From positions 1 through 48,639 of the forward strand of contig WELA01000646.1 of NCBI GenBank assembly GCA_009602735.1: a DNA stretch of 48,639 nucleotides. The letters are read 5' to 3'. Position numbers and translations under genes: made by a program. Source of the DNA: Mesotaenium endlicherianum. Its lineage: Eukaryota; Streptophyta; Zygnematophyceae; Zygnematales; Mesotaeniaceae. The notes beneath the pieces are model-generated. The model made no database searches. It was not told the DNA's origin and saw only the letters and a list, made by a program, of their open reading frames with translations. Every line of letters begins with the position of its first letter. The stretch's first letter is position 1. Of this stretch, positions 1 to 9,636 are shown one piece after another.

Positions 1-105
1 GGGGAGTGGGGGGAGGGAGAGGAATAGAGAGAGAGGGAGGGAGGGAAGGCAAAAGAGAGTGAATGAGAGAGAGGGAGGGAGAGAAGTAGTGGGGGTGGGG
101 CTCCA
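1..105. repeat. Purine-rich (GA/G) low-complexity tract
   Basis: Runs of GGGAG and GAGA with almost no pyrimidines on the plus strand. No open frame with coding character is visible. It resembles the purine tracts in the host segment at 26.3-26.9 kb. Confidence 0.8.
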
Positions 106-469
106 AACTTAGGGATTTGAGTACGGAGTTTTGAAAGCTGGGGTATGGCATTTTGGGTTTGAGATTTAGAGTTGTGAAAAGGGTCCAGGGTTATTTTGCA
201 AAGGACGCGATAGGCAGGATTGATAGGGGCTGAGGTTAATAGGAAGGACGGCACTGATACAGGTTAGGAGCAAAGGGGCAGAGGCTGGAGGGAGGCAGGG
301 GAATCACTCAAAAGTGAGCAGTTAAGTCAAGGGGGGGGGTAAGGAAGGGGCAAAGGTTGAGATGGAAAGGGAGGTCTTGCTCATGAATGGACAGAAGGGT
401 AAGGGGGGTGGGTGTAGGGGCTGGGACTGAAGCTGGGTAAGAGGAGGAGGGGGCCTGTGGCTCACTTAC
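106..469. other. Host flank, no gene recognised
   Basis: G-rich unique-looking sequence without a convincing coding frame or RNA gene. If the minus-strand exon at 470-534 is real, this would be the intron downstream of it, since a GTAAGT donor lies at the boundary. Confidence 0.5.
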
Positions 470-534
470 AACACCGCCAACTTGTGCAGGCTGCCAGCCC
501 ACGAGGGGATGTCAGCCGGTTGCCGTACAGTATC
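470..534 (-). CDS. Possible leucine-rich-repeat exon
   Basis: On the minus strand a 65-nt stretch lies between an acceptor-like GGATGCAG and a strong GTAAGTGAG donor. One frame reads ADIPSWAGSLHKLAVL, which fits the plant LRR consensus GxIPxxLGxLxxLxxL. Plant and algal LRR receptor genes can be built from short, roughly one-repeat exons, so this could be one exon of an LRR receptor-like gene. No kinase or signal peptide is visible and the gene cannot be assembled from this window. Chance resemblance in a GC-rich intron is the alternative. Confidence 0.35.
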
Positions 535-639
535 CTGCATCCCACGCCCCAAAGTTGAGCAGCCATTTAACGCCAGTTCGGGCCAAGCGAGGTCGCCCGC
601 ACGCATCAATGACAAGCAAGGGGTACCATAACACGATGA

Positions 640-805
640 AAGACAATGGAGAGGACGATGTGGAGGACGATTTGGAGGACAATGCGGAGGACGATGCGGA
701 GGACGATGCGGACGACGATGCAGAGGACGATGCAGATGAAGGGGAGGTGGAAAGGCATGAGGCAGATGGAGGCAGATGGAGGAGGAGGAGGAGGAGGAGG
801 GGGGC
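640..805. repeat. 12-bp GAGGACGAT-type minisatellite plus GGA repeat
   Basis: Imperfect copies of a 9-12-bp unit (GAGGACGATGCG and variants) run from about 650 to 745 and are followed by a (GGA)n run near 776-803. Read on the plus strand it gives an acidic Glu/Asp peptide, but this is what any such repeat would give. It lies between the two LRR-like peptides, so it is probably intronic. Confidence 0.75.
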
Positions 806-814
806 GGGGGCTCA

Positions 815-886
815 TAGCTGCTTAGGTCAGAGGCAATGGCTAGCGTGGAGGGGATGGGCCCGCTTAGGTCGATGGAGTAGAGCACC
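815..886 (-). CDS. Possible leucine-rich-repeat exon (second)
   Basis: Minus strand, directly after an acceptor-like GTTGCTGCAG. One frame reads VLYSIDLSGPIPSTLA and continues to SDLSS, matching the LRR core xLDLSGxIPxxLxxLxxL. No clear donor was found at its 3' side. Together with the LRR-like peptide at 470-534 on the same strand it suggests a host LRR gene running leftwards out of the window. The case rests on two short peptides only. Confidence 0.35.
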
Positions 887-1402
887 CTGCAGCAACAGCA
901 CATTGACACATGCACGTGTATGTCACAAACTCGCAAATAAGCACGCTTCTCACAAGAATATTGGCCGCCATTGGAGCCCGTCCCGCAACGTTCTCACCCA
1001 CCCCACGTTGTGGCACGCGCATTCACCCACCCCACTCCAGCGGTGCAGCGACGTGCAGCAATCATTAACACCACCTGTCAAGCGCAGGAGCACACACAAA
1101 AGAGATATAGAGAGGTAAATCTAAATAGTCAAACCACTCACGCCTGTACCTTTGTGTTTCACTCACACATTGCCCCTTGCATGCGTACGTATCAATGCCG
1201 TATGGTTGTTGATCATAGATACATACAGACATGCAGGGCAGGAACTTGGGATTGTGACTCACAAATGGCAGGCTTATGACCCTCACAGGCGCCTAACAAC
1301 GGCTCTCAACGCCTTTCGTGACACACGTAGGTTGTGCCTGCAATGCATTGCCACTAGTCACAAAAGACCACCATAAACATATATTCAACAACGGAGGGCA
1401 CA
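887..1402. other. Host flank, nothing identified
   Basis: No long coding frame, RNA gene or repeat family member seen. Several short frames exist on both strands without recognisable motifs. Confidence 0.5.
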
Positions 1403-1695
1403 AAATGAGATGGATGTCGTGCCTAACGTGGCACGTGCGTGGCTTCTCAGCACGTGTGCCTTCGACTTGGTTGACGTGTCGGTGCGTCGCTGCACGTGGG
1501 GATCGACCTGATTGATCGTCCCTCGCACGTGTGTTGGTGACAGACTGGTTGGGGTTTGACCCATTCTTGGTCTTCCTGCACTTGCATCATGCGGTGAGGC
1601 ATCCCACACTCAGTGCTTCCCATGTTCAACCCGTTCGTCATTCAACACTTAGCAAAAAATTTCAAGAAGATAGCTTATCTTCAGTTTCCCTTACA
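1403..1695 (-). mobile_element. LTR start fragment of the DNMT-element family
   Basis: About 290 bp closely matching 2,930-3,218, ending at the same TTACA (minus-strand LTR start TGTAAGGG). Here the sequence right of the TTACA is not a polypurine tract, unlike at 3,219. So this is a second LTR beginning of the same family and orientation, left of copy 1's own 3' LTR. Its left limit is where similarity stops (GTCGTGCCTAAC). Confidence 0.6.
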
Positions 1696-3218
1696 AGGAC
1701 AGGAGCGTCTTACTTCCACACAGGCTTTCGCCCGAGTTGAGGGTTTACAGAATGAATAACTTTATAGTTTGTAGAAATCACGTCTAAGCAGCTTAACAGG
1801 CAATGCCTAGTTCAAAGAAAATCGCCCTTTAAGGCTTTTGCTTAACTTCCACAAGTCACAGCTTACAAAACTCTGAATTGCACATCTATGCTGGCCTGGT
1901 TTGAGTTCTTCGCTCAACACCGCGCCTTAACAGCTCTTCACGGCTTGGCTGAGCTCACTCAATGCTTCACTGAGGGCTCTACTTGTTAATACTACTCTTG
2001 CTTATCAGCAATTCGACAATTGAGACTTCTGAGAACTTGGAAACTAACACAGCACTCACCATTTTAAGTGACCCTCGCACGCTTGCGGCGTTTGACCCAA
2101 ATCTGTGCTAATCTCCTAACAGATTCTATCTTGCAGCTCTCTACTTTCTACCAGCGAGATCCTGTCTTGGGAACTCCTGAGGTCTAACCTTTCTATGATA
2201 CCCTTAGGAAGAAATCTTCCAGCGTCGGTAGAAGCGTGGCGCCCCCGCTCTTCTATGCCCTTGGGAACTCCTCTTCTTTGCGCTCCTTCTGCTTCTTCAG
2301 CTTCCTTTGACAACAATGCGAGCAAGAATGAGGCAGCTTCAGGCAAGACTCGTGCCTTTCACAGGCACCACACACTGTCCTCTCTCGAGAATGCCAGTGC
2401 TTAGTTACAGCGTTTAGCATGCATGCCGTCCTTACCCAACAGTTCTCACACAGCTTAGAAGTTGTCATTCAGCATGCATGCATGCATTGGGATTGTTGCG
2501 CGTGACCGCTTAGCCTTTCAGCTGACAATCACGCCTATGCGGCTGGCTGGCACCGTTTAGGGTGAACGCTCAATCCGTGACTAGTCATCTGAGGGTCTGG
2601 CCGAGGCGGCACACAACACCCTTTGCAACATCCCTGCTGTACTTGGCTTGGGTAGCCGATTGATCAGTACCTTTCTTGGTACTCGCTGGGCTGGCTCATT
2701 GCTGGTTCCATGCCCCTAGCCTTTCGGCTGACTACTTTGTCGTAATCCCTATCCAGTCCTGGATGTGGGTTTGATGTGTCGTGACCACTTTGACAGTGGT
2801 AACGACTTGAACATGACCGCTGACTCGGTCCTTTGGTCGGTGAGTCAATGTTGACTTCCCGTACCTGGGCGGCCATGACTTGCGCTGCGCGTGCGGCACC
2901 GTCAAGTGGATAGCAGTCGCGACAGCTGTCGTGCCTAACAGCGTCAAAAACCTGGCACGTGCGTGGCTTCTCAGCACGTGTGCCCTCGACTTGGTTGACG
3001 TGTCAGTGCATCGCTGCACGTGGGGATCGACCGGGTTGATCGTCCCTTGCACGTGTGTCGATGACAGACTGGTTAGGGTTCGACCCATTCCTGGTCTTCC
3101 TGCACTTGCATCATGCGGTGAGGCATCCCATACTCGGTGCTTCCCATGTTCAACCAGTTCCTCATTCAACACTTAGCAGAAATTTCGAGAAGATAGCTTA
3201 TCTTCAGTTTCCCTTACA
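1696..3218 (-). mobile_element. 3' LTR of DNMT-element copy 1
   Basis: The internal end is sharp: minus-strand GAAAGGGAGGGG (polypurine tract) followed by TGTAAGGG. The part 2,640-2,925 is also found at 45,838-46,099 next to the second copy, which supports LTR identity. The left end is not resolved; I place it provisionally against the LTR fragment ending at 1,695, so the length is uncertain. No convincing coding capacity. Confidence 0.55.
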
Positions 3219-3230
3219 CCCCTCCCTTTC
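3219..3230 (-). other. Polypurine tract of DNMT element
   Basis: Minus strand GAAAGGGAGGGG directly precedes the LTR start TGTAAGGG. In LTR retrotransposons this primes plus-strand DNA synthesis. It lies only about 35 nt after the polyprotein stop codon (TAA at 3,265-3,267). Confidence 0.75.
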
Positions 3231-3264
3231 AGCTGAGGCGTCCCTGCCTTTCTGCTGAAAGCTT

Positions 3265-3693
3265 TTATTTTTTGTCCCTGTGGCTGGGGGTTTCGGGAAG
3301 GCAGTCACGACATTCCCACCATCCTGCCATAATCTCTTCTTCACCAATGCAGAAGGTGTGCCAACGGGCACCACACTAATCGCAAGTTACCATTGCTTCT
3401 TGAGCATCCAGCACTTTGCAGCTGGCACAAGGCGTGGCTGGCACCAATTCCTCGGGCATTGTCTTGATCGTAGGATCGATATTTGGCAAATGGCACAACA
3501 AACAGTTCTGCACGTCATCTCTCATGGTCTTACCATCAAAACCTTCCAATTCCAACACACCATTGTTGAACGCATGTTTCACGCGTAAGATCACTTCACC
3601 TGAACTGGTGTCAATGGTGGTCTTAGTCTGGCGCTTGCGGTAGACAAAGTCTCCTTCCTGGATCTGCGTCATTTGCAGGCGGTAGCTCCCATC
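3265..3693 (-). pseudogene. Integrase C-terminal tail with PHD finger
   Basis: This continues the integrase frame after a TGA at 3,694-3,696. The first ~65 residues look like an integrase C-terminal beta domain (GDFVYRKRQ, then hydrophobic strands). Next comes a Cys4-His-Cys3 PHD finger at 3,301-3,429: C-x2-C, 11 residues, C-x2-C, 4 residues, H-x2-C, 12 residues, C-x2-C, with the conserved Trp two residues before the seventh ligand (WECRDC). One TAG at 3,376-3,378 falls between the third and fourth ligands. PHD fingers bind histone tails, often H3K4. At this position chromoviruses usually carry a chromodomain. The frame ends at TAA just before the polypurine tract, so the finger is the true C-terminus. 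What it binds is unknown. Confidence 0.75.
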
Positions 3694-5253
3694 TCACGTC
3701 TTGGCGTAACGCTGCGTGTCTCTTTTCTGTGCAATTTTCAGATTGTCCAGGGCAGCAGGCATTATGTGCTCAAATAACACCTTACGGCGCAACATGACCT
3801 TTAGCAGTTCATCAGGGTTGTCCAGGTCTTTCACCTGCTCAATCTCCTGCTTGATGCTGCTGGGCACAATTGGACTTCTTCCAAACAAAATTTGATAAGG
3901 CGAGTAATTTGCCAAAGCAGCTTGCTTGCTAAATCTATAACCCATAAGCAGCCATGGCAAGGCCAGATCCCAATCACGCTTATCATGCTTAAGGCAAAAT
4001 TTGCGCAAAGCAGACTTAATGGTTTGCACCATCCGTTCTGCCAGACCATTTGCTTGTGAGTGGTCTCTAGACGTAGTGCGATGGTCAATGAAGCATTTGT
4101 CCAGGAGTTTTTGAAAAGATCCTTGGAACTCAGACCCTTGGTCTGTCAGCACTTCTGCTGGGGCTCCATGACGTACAATCACACCATTGAGGAGCGCTTC
4201 CGCGGTCCCCAAGCTTTCCTTAGCATTTAGAGGCACCACCTCTATCCACTTAGAGAAATGCTCAATCACGACCATAATGTACTTGTTACCTCGCTTGGAC
4301 AGCGGTAGCTCACCTGCGAGATCGCAGCTCCACCGATATCCTAGGCCCGTAATTGGCAGAGGTTGTAGGTGCGGGTGTTGCTGCGTAAAACCAGCCTTGA
4401 CGCGATCGCAGCTTCTACAGGCCTTGATCACATCCTCACAGTGCTGCTTCATGCCCCTCCACCAGTAAGACAGCTCCAGAAGACTGTATGTCTTCTTAAC
4501 ACCATAGTGTCCAGTATTCTCATGCATTTCCTGCACCAGAGCTTGTCTTTTGTTGGGTTCTGGCACTAACTTATCCTGACCAGTTTCTTCAATCTTGAAG
4601 AGGTTATTGCATTTCCAGCAAAACTTTTTAGCCCGATGGCCTACCTGGTCCTTTTTTGTTGTCGACAATCCTTCTATATGGGTCCCCGTCTTCAACCAAT
4701 GCATAGTGGCTTGATCTTTCCAGATCTCTGGACTGAACAAGGGTAGGGGCTCAGCTTCTCCTGATGCTACCATTCTAGCCATTTCGGCCAAGCAGGCGGC
4801 CAATTCTGTGGGGCTGCTCGGGTCTTCGTCTTCTCGAGCCCCTGTTCTGTCGTCTGCAGATGGGTCCGGGTTCCTGCTGAGTCCATTAGCGTCGTTGTTG
4901 AGTATACCTGCTCGGTGTATCACCGTCATCTGGTACTCCTGGAGCTTGAGAGCCCAACGAGCGAGTTTACCAGTGAGGTCTCCATTCTTCATCAACCAGA
5001 GTAACGGCGAATGATCTGTGATCAGCGTGAAGGGCCTCCCCCATAGATATTCTCTAAAATGTGCAACAGCCCAGACCACTGCCAGTAGCTCTCCTTCGTA
5101 GGACGAGTAGTTGCTCTCTGCTTGGTTGTTAAAGCACAAGACATAGGCAATGACGTACTCCTCTCTAGGACTTTCGGCCTGAGTGAGTACTGTGCCAATT
5201 CCCACACGACTCCAGTCGGTGTGTAGATTGAACGGCTTGGAGTAGTCAGGTGT
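3694..5253 (-). pseudogene. pol: RNase H and integrase of DNMT element
   Basis: The frame opens with the RNase H domain (YEGELLAVVWAVAHFREY, then TDHSPLLWLM). A Pro/Asp-rich spacer follows, then the integrase zinc-binding HHCC module (HENTGH, later CRSCDRVK). The catalytic core carries Asp in SCDLAGEL, Asp in LTDQGSEF and Glu in NGLAERMVQ, with about 34 residues between the last two, as expected of a D,D,E integrase. It joins RT without a frame change through one TGA at about 5,243, probably a former CGA codon, upstream of the RNase H Asp (HTDWSRVGIG). The product would integrate element cDNA in the nucleus. This long frame suggests fairly recent activity. Confidence 0.88.
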
Positions 5254-6318
5254 TCACAAGACTGGGGCTGTTACCAGCCGCTCCTTGAGCTCATTCATGG
5301 CCTTCTCCTGGGCTTCTGTCCACACAAAAGGTACGTCATTTTTGAGGAGTTCTGTTAAGGGTTTAGCAATTTTGCTATAATCCTTCACAAACTTACAATA
5401 GTATCCGCTTAGCCCTAACAGAGCTTTCAGCTTAGACACATTTGTTGGTGCAGGTATCTTGTAAATGGTTTTAGTCTTTACAGCCTGAGGGGACATAGCA
5501 TTATTCCCAATCTCATGTCCTAGGTAAGGCACGTGTGCCTCAAAGAATCTGCACTTTCCAGGGTGCAGCCTCATCTGGAATTTCTCCAGGCGCTGGAACA
5601 CTTGCTCCAAGTGCTCGAGGTGCTCCTCTATGGACTTGCTGAACACCACTACGTCATCTATGTATGGTTTTGCAAAATCCAGCCCCTCCAGCACTTTATC
5701 CATAGTCCTCTGAAAGATGGCTGGGGCATTTTTCAGCCCAAACGGCATTACCGTCCATTGCCAAAGTTCCCTTTGGGCCCATAAAGCGGTCTTACCTTGA
5801 TCTTCTGTTTTCACAGGGTTCTGGTTGAACCCTTGGCGTAGGTCGATGATGCTGAACACCTTCCCGGTGGTAGCAATCGCAAAGATCCGCTCTAGTGTAG
5901 GCATCACATAGCTGTCTGGCTCCGTGTGAAGATTCAGTCGTCTGTAGTCTTCACACATACAAGTGGCTGTATAATTGCCATCCTTGTCCTTCTTGGCAAC
6001 TACTACCATGGGAGCTCCATGTATTGAGGTTGATTTCTCAATCATGCCGAGCTTATGCAGCTCCTAGCAAGTTTTCTCCACATAGTCCCATTCGGTCTGA
6101 CTGAGCTTATGCGGCCCAAGTCTGACTGGGTTATCAGTAGTTAGTGTGATCTTACACATACTGGCAGTGGATCTACCAATCTCCTCCTTAGTAAAAGCAA
6201 ACACCTTGCAAAGCTTCTTCATCAGCCTCCCTACTTTTGCTCTCTGTTGGGCTGAGACCATGTTTCCAATGGTAAAAACCTCAGCTGCTGGCTGCTTTTC
6301 CCCAACACAGGCATCCAG
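5254..6318 (-). pseudogene. pol: Reverse transcriptase of DNMT element, copy 1
   Basis: RT fingers and palm are recognisable in order: KSTSIHGAPMVVVAKKD, CEDYRRLN, FSIIDLRQGFNQ, VMPFGLKNAPAIFQRTMD, the catalytic YIDD box (PYIDDVVVFSKS), then YLGHEIG and the thumb-like LLGLSGYYCKFVKDYSK. The fingers lead directly out of the codons following the amber at 6,325-6,327 (QLLDACVGE). A TAG inside EKTC*ELHKL near 6,064 breaks it. The catalytic aspartates are intact, unlike copy 2, which reads YIDN. Divergence from the RTs of elements A, B and C is large, so this is a separate lineage. Confidence 0.9.
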
Positions 6319-6327
6319 TAGTTGCTA
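6319..6327 (-). promoter_or_regulatory. Putative stop-codon readthrough signal UAG CAA CUA (copy 1)
   Basis: TAG at 6,325-6,327 is followed by CAA CTA, which fits the UAG-CAR-YYA context of tobamovirus-type leaky stop codons. The frame is open from the linker into this codon (PPRPKK*) and continues in the same frame into RT (QLLDACVGE). The same codon, context and frame recur in copy 2 at 42,351-42,359. In several retroelements and viruses such a site fixes the ratio of Gag-type to Pol-type product; that role here is inferred. Confidence 0.6.
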
Positions 6328-7573
6328 CTTCTTGGGTCTAGGTGGAGGCTTTTTGCCCTCATCCTGGCCTTCAGGCTTTTCTGCCTGATTGTTAGACGGT
6401 GGAGTGGCAGGCTTTGCAGCTTGGTCCTCCGCTGTCTCAAGCTTGGTGGCCTGCTTCTCAGGCCTTTTACCTTTTCCAATAGAACGTCACCTCTCTTGTG
6501 GCGTGGAGTAGGTCAGACGCCTCCGGATGGGCTGCTTGAAGAATCTTTCTTCATCGGCTGCAGTCCAGCTGGTCCCTGTTCCTCCTTCTTCACGTGGTGG
6601 GGGTGGGTTTGGCCACCCTGCTGGATCTGCTCAAAGGTCGATTGTGCAACCCCACTCGCGCTCAATGGTAGCTATGCGCGCAACGGTTGTGCCAAACTCC
6701 TCCCTGGCTGGTGGCGTAACCGTCCATGCTTGTGTCACAGTCTGCGATCTTTGAGCCGCAGCTAGTTGTGCGTATATAGCATTCTCTGCTGTCAAATGGC
6801 TTATGGTGCTTCTCAGCTCTACCAATTCCCTTTCAGACACTGCAGGTGTCCTAGGAGCTGACCATTCTTTCTCCCACATTTCTGTAGATGAGGGGCGCAC
6901 CATGGAAATGTGAATTCCCAATGCCATGGCTTTGCGAATTAAGCCATCCTCTCCCTCTCTCTGCAAAACTTCCAAGATAGGTCGCGGAGGAGAAACCGTG
7001 GTTTTTTTCAAAACTTCTTCTCTCTAAGCTGTTCCCCTGTACTTAAGATAACGCATCAGCATCCGCCTGAAAGGTGCATTCCATTCCCAGGCCACCTTTC
7101 TTGGTCTGCTTGCGCAACCGTGAGGATTTCCTTGTGTTGGTTCCACCTTAGCAGTGCAGGCAGCCACTTCCTGCGGTTGTTGTAGCTAATGTGGGGTATC
7201 TTCTCGTGCTGGAAAACTGGCGGTTGGAGTGCTGGATGTGGGCGACCTTAGATCGTTGTAAAGATCGGCCGGGCTGGGTCCTTCCATCATCAAGTGGTCG
7301 TTCACTCAATCATCCGTTCTGAGCTCTTGTAACTCCAACAGGTCCAGCTCTGGGGTAGGAAAACGTAGAATTTCTTCCCGAATCTCCTCTTCATTGGTGA
7401 CTGACGGGCAGGTCAAACCCTAGAAGGTCTGGCATCTCTGCCTCATCTTCAACTGATTTCCCCGCTCTCGTTGGTGGCGGTTCTCCTTCATTATCTGTGT
7501 TGAGCTTTGCCAAGTTGACGATGGCTGATTGCAGAGCGCTTGCCGCCTTAGCCACTTCCCTTTCCTTGTGTTG
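6328..7573 (-). pseudogene. Linker region between methyltransferase and RT, copy 1
   Basis: Degenerate counterpart of the linker at 42,360-43,680. Shared segments include LQREGEDGLIRKAMALGI, AAAQRSQTVTQAWTVTPPAREE, and a C-terminal NQAEKPEGQDEG before the amber codon. The middle is rich in Pro, Lys, Ala and Gln and predicted to be disordered. Several stops and frameshifts interrupt it around 6.5-7.5 kb. No known domain is recognisable. The conserved VTPPAREEFGTTVARIA block might be a structural element of the polyprotein, but its role is unknown. Confidence 0.6.
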
Positions 7574-8355
7574 TCAAGCGTCTCCACCCAGCAGCTGCTC
7601 CATGATTTGCCTTGAAATGGATTCAGCTGTTTGACTGGCTGAACCCTGCTGTTGCCCCTTAGCTTGCGGCTCTGGGCTCATCAAGGCAGGTGTTGTAGAC
7701 AATTTCTTGTCCAACTCTTCCTGGCGTTCTTCAAATATCACTTCGAGACATATGGTCTTTGCAGACCCTCCAGAATCTCCTGAGTTCTGGCTACTCTCTT
7801 CAGCCCTTTCACCAAGATTGCACTGGCGTTCTTGCATTACTACTTGGTTTAAGCAGTATCCAGTATTTTCGGCCATAGGCCAGGAGTCTTCGTCTCAGAT
7901 TCTTCTGACATGTATTGTAACGACGCTTGCTCTGGTGAAGACGATAGACACTTTTGGTTAGATTCCCAGCTACTTGAGCATTCCTGCCAATAGTCTCCGC
8001 GCCCAGCTGCTCTTGGGGTGAGGTGGGTATCATACCTTGACCTGGTCTTTTTTGGAGTCTCTTCACGTCTTGATGTCGTGGCTACAAGATGTGAGCTCCC
8101 AAAAATCTAGCTGTGAATGGCGTTTCTCGCAGATGATGGGGTGCCATGCGTATCGTCTTCTACTCTTGGTAGCGGCACTGCCTGCTCACGCGCCTGATCC
8201 CTCATGGGTGTATCCTCTCTTTTTAGAGGTGCTTGTAATTCCTTGGTCCCGTTATCAATCCGGGCCAACAGATCCTGACATCTCATCAGTTTTGCCACTC
8301 TTTCTCCCCTGAATGCTCTGTCTACAGCGGCTTCCACTGCGTCTCTTTGCACTCA
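7574..8355 (-). pseudogene. Region between methyltransferase motif X and linker
   Basis: Reads on from the methyltransferase C-terminus through a TGA at 8,353-8,355 in the same frame (EEY*VQRDAVEAAV). The helical, charged segment AVDRAFRGERVAKLM is followed by frameshifted Gln/Glu-rich sequence ending in SISRQIMEQLLGGDA near 7,574, which continues in frame into the linker. Copy 2 lacks this segment, having an internal deletion from motif IV to the linker. No domain recognised. Confidence 0.5.
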
Positions 8356-8922
8356 GTATTCTTCTTGTTGCTGATGTGCCGTTTTGATAGCCCTCTGATC
8401 AGATGTTGGCACCACATTGAACCCAATTGTCACTGGTTTTGGTCTTGGCATAGGCTTGTCAGTGAAGGTCAACTGTTGCCATGTCATGATTGTTTCCACC
8501 AACCAAGTCATAGAGTGCTGCCCGATCATGTTGCCGAAAATCTTTGCGGCTTCATAAGACCCTACAGCACCGGCTATATGCTGAGCTATGGTGTCAGGTA
8601 TTCCAAGGCATTTGCCCTTTTCCACCGCGGTAGGCTCTCTCCACACGGCGTCTCTTTCATATATGTCTTTGACCATTCTTGGTCCACCTCCTATGAAGGC
8701 TCGGCATCCTGGATATGCTGTGAAGGTTGGTAGTACCACTATTGGCTGGCCTGGTTCGTTGATGACACACTGTGGATAGGAATCCCTCCTGGTCACTGGT
8801 CTGGTATGCACCGCCAATTCCATTTCCACTGTCAATGCCGTTGGTGATTGCCGTGTAATGTCCTCCATTTCTCTCAGAACCTCCATAGACATGCCGTTGG
8901 TCCAAAATATCCTGGCCCTATG
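8356..8922 (-). pseudogene. C-terminal half of cytosine-5 DNA methyltransferase (motifs VIII-X)
   Basis: Signatures in order: HRARIFWTN, matching motif VIII (QxRxR followed by WTN); a target-recognition-like segment; PTFTAYPGCRAF; motif IX-like REPTAVEKGKCLGIP (family form R.LTxEE..RLxGFP); and motif X-like EAAKIFGNMIGQHSM (family form IGNAV). These follow the C5-methyltransferase order, in which motifs IX and X close the catalytic core. The N-terminal part is missing because element A's LTR starts at 8,923 inside motif VIII; residues just before HRARIFW come from that LTR. Copy 2 supplies motifs I and IV, so the assignment does not rest on this fragment alone. Subfamily (Dnmt1, Dnmt3/DRM, Dcm-like) is unresolved. 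Confidence 0.75.
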
Positions 8923-9636
8923 TGAAATGAATCGTCTTACCAAATAGGCGACTAATAATTAATAAAGATCATTATATCAGCAAGTAATCTTTATGGATTT
9001 TTTGTTAACTGATTAAACGGCAAAGGACAACACACTAGCTGTGAACAATACTTGTAAATCAAATGAGAGTAAACTAGCATCAATAATGCATTCAGTAAAC
9101 TCATACATAAGCAAGGTTAGAAGACAGTGCGTATCAATGGCTTCTCGCCTTGGATTCAGTTCTCTCTCAGTCAGCTGTACAAGAGAGTTGGCCTCGTTTT
9201 TGAATGCCGAACTCGAGAGCATTGCCTAGCATATGTACATGGAATGAGTTTACTGTTCAACGATCAGTGCGATGGCACCGCCTACCCGGGAGTTAACCAC
9301 GTTGGTAGGACCTTGGTTAACCAAATCCACCCCCATCTCCCATCATCCCAAATCGCCATCCGTCATAGGGATGTCATCTGGCCATTCATTTAGCATATCA
9401 CACCTAGACGCATATCGAGGCAGTTCGCTGCTACCGAGTACGGACGTCAGCTGGCTGTCAAAGAATGTGTTAGCAAGCTGACTTAAGCTGCAGCCTGCTG
9501 CATCCGGCTGAGTCATTAAACTGATACTAAATATAAAGTCCAGCAGCTGACTATCAACTAAAGTTCAGCAGGCTGAACTTAATTTACTATTACATTAAAA
9601 TGAATATTATATCTACTAATATACTGATTCATTACA
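8923..9636 (-). mobile_element. 3' LTR of element A
   Basis: 714 bp bounded by plus-strand TGAAATGAATC and GATTCATTACA, which are imperfect inverted ends (TG...CA). Closely related copies lie at 15,965-16,746, 23,767-24,532 (inverted), 46,100-46,881 and 47,721-48,492. On the minus strand a TATAAAG-like element sits about 45 nt from the LTR end in most copies, but here it is altered. The left flank is the methyltransferase of the DNMT element. Confidence 0.9.

Larger units (their letters stand above)
1696..8922 (-). mobile_element. Ty3/gypsy element encoding a DNA methyltransferase and PHD finger, copy 1
   Basis: Minus-strand order: C-terminal half of a cytosine-5 methyltransferase, linker, amber codon, RT, RNase H, integrase, PHD finger, polypurine tract, 3' LTR. 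The 5' part (5' LTR, gag, protease, N-terminal methyltransferase) is absent, because family-A element A abuts it at 8,923. The methyltransferase-linker-RT order matches copy 2 at 41,587-46,099, so this is a family architecture and not a chance juxtaposition. Several in-frame stops make this copy non-functional. Confidence 0.8.

Noticed and set aside
555..1118. Open frame with long Glu/Asp repeat on the plus strand
   Set aside because: It is the translation of a 12-bp minisatellite and GGA repeat; no conserved motif on either side, and the minus strand offers a better explanation as intron between LRR-like peptides.
8353..8355. TGA after the methyltransferase as the natural end of a separate methyltransferase gene
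   Set aside because: The same frame stays open beyond it with helical sequence leading towards the linker, and Arg (CGA) is the likely original codon; a decay stop is more plausible.
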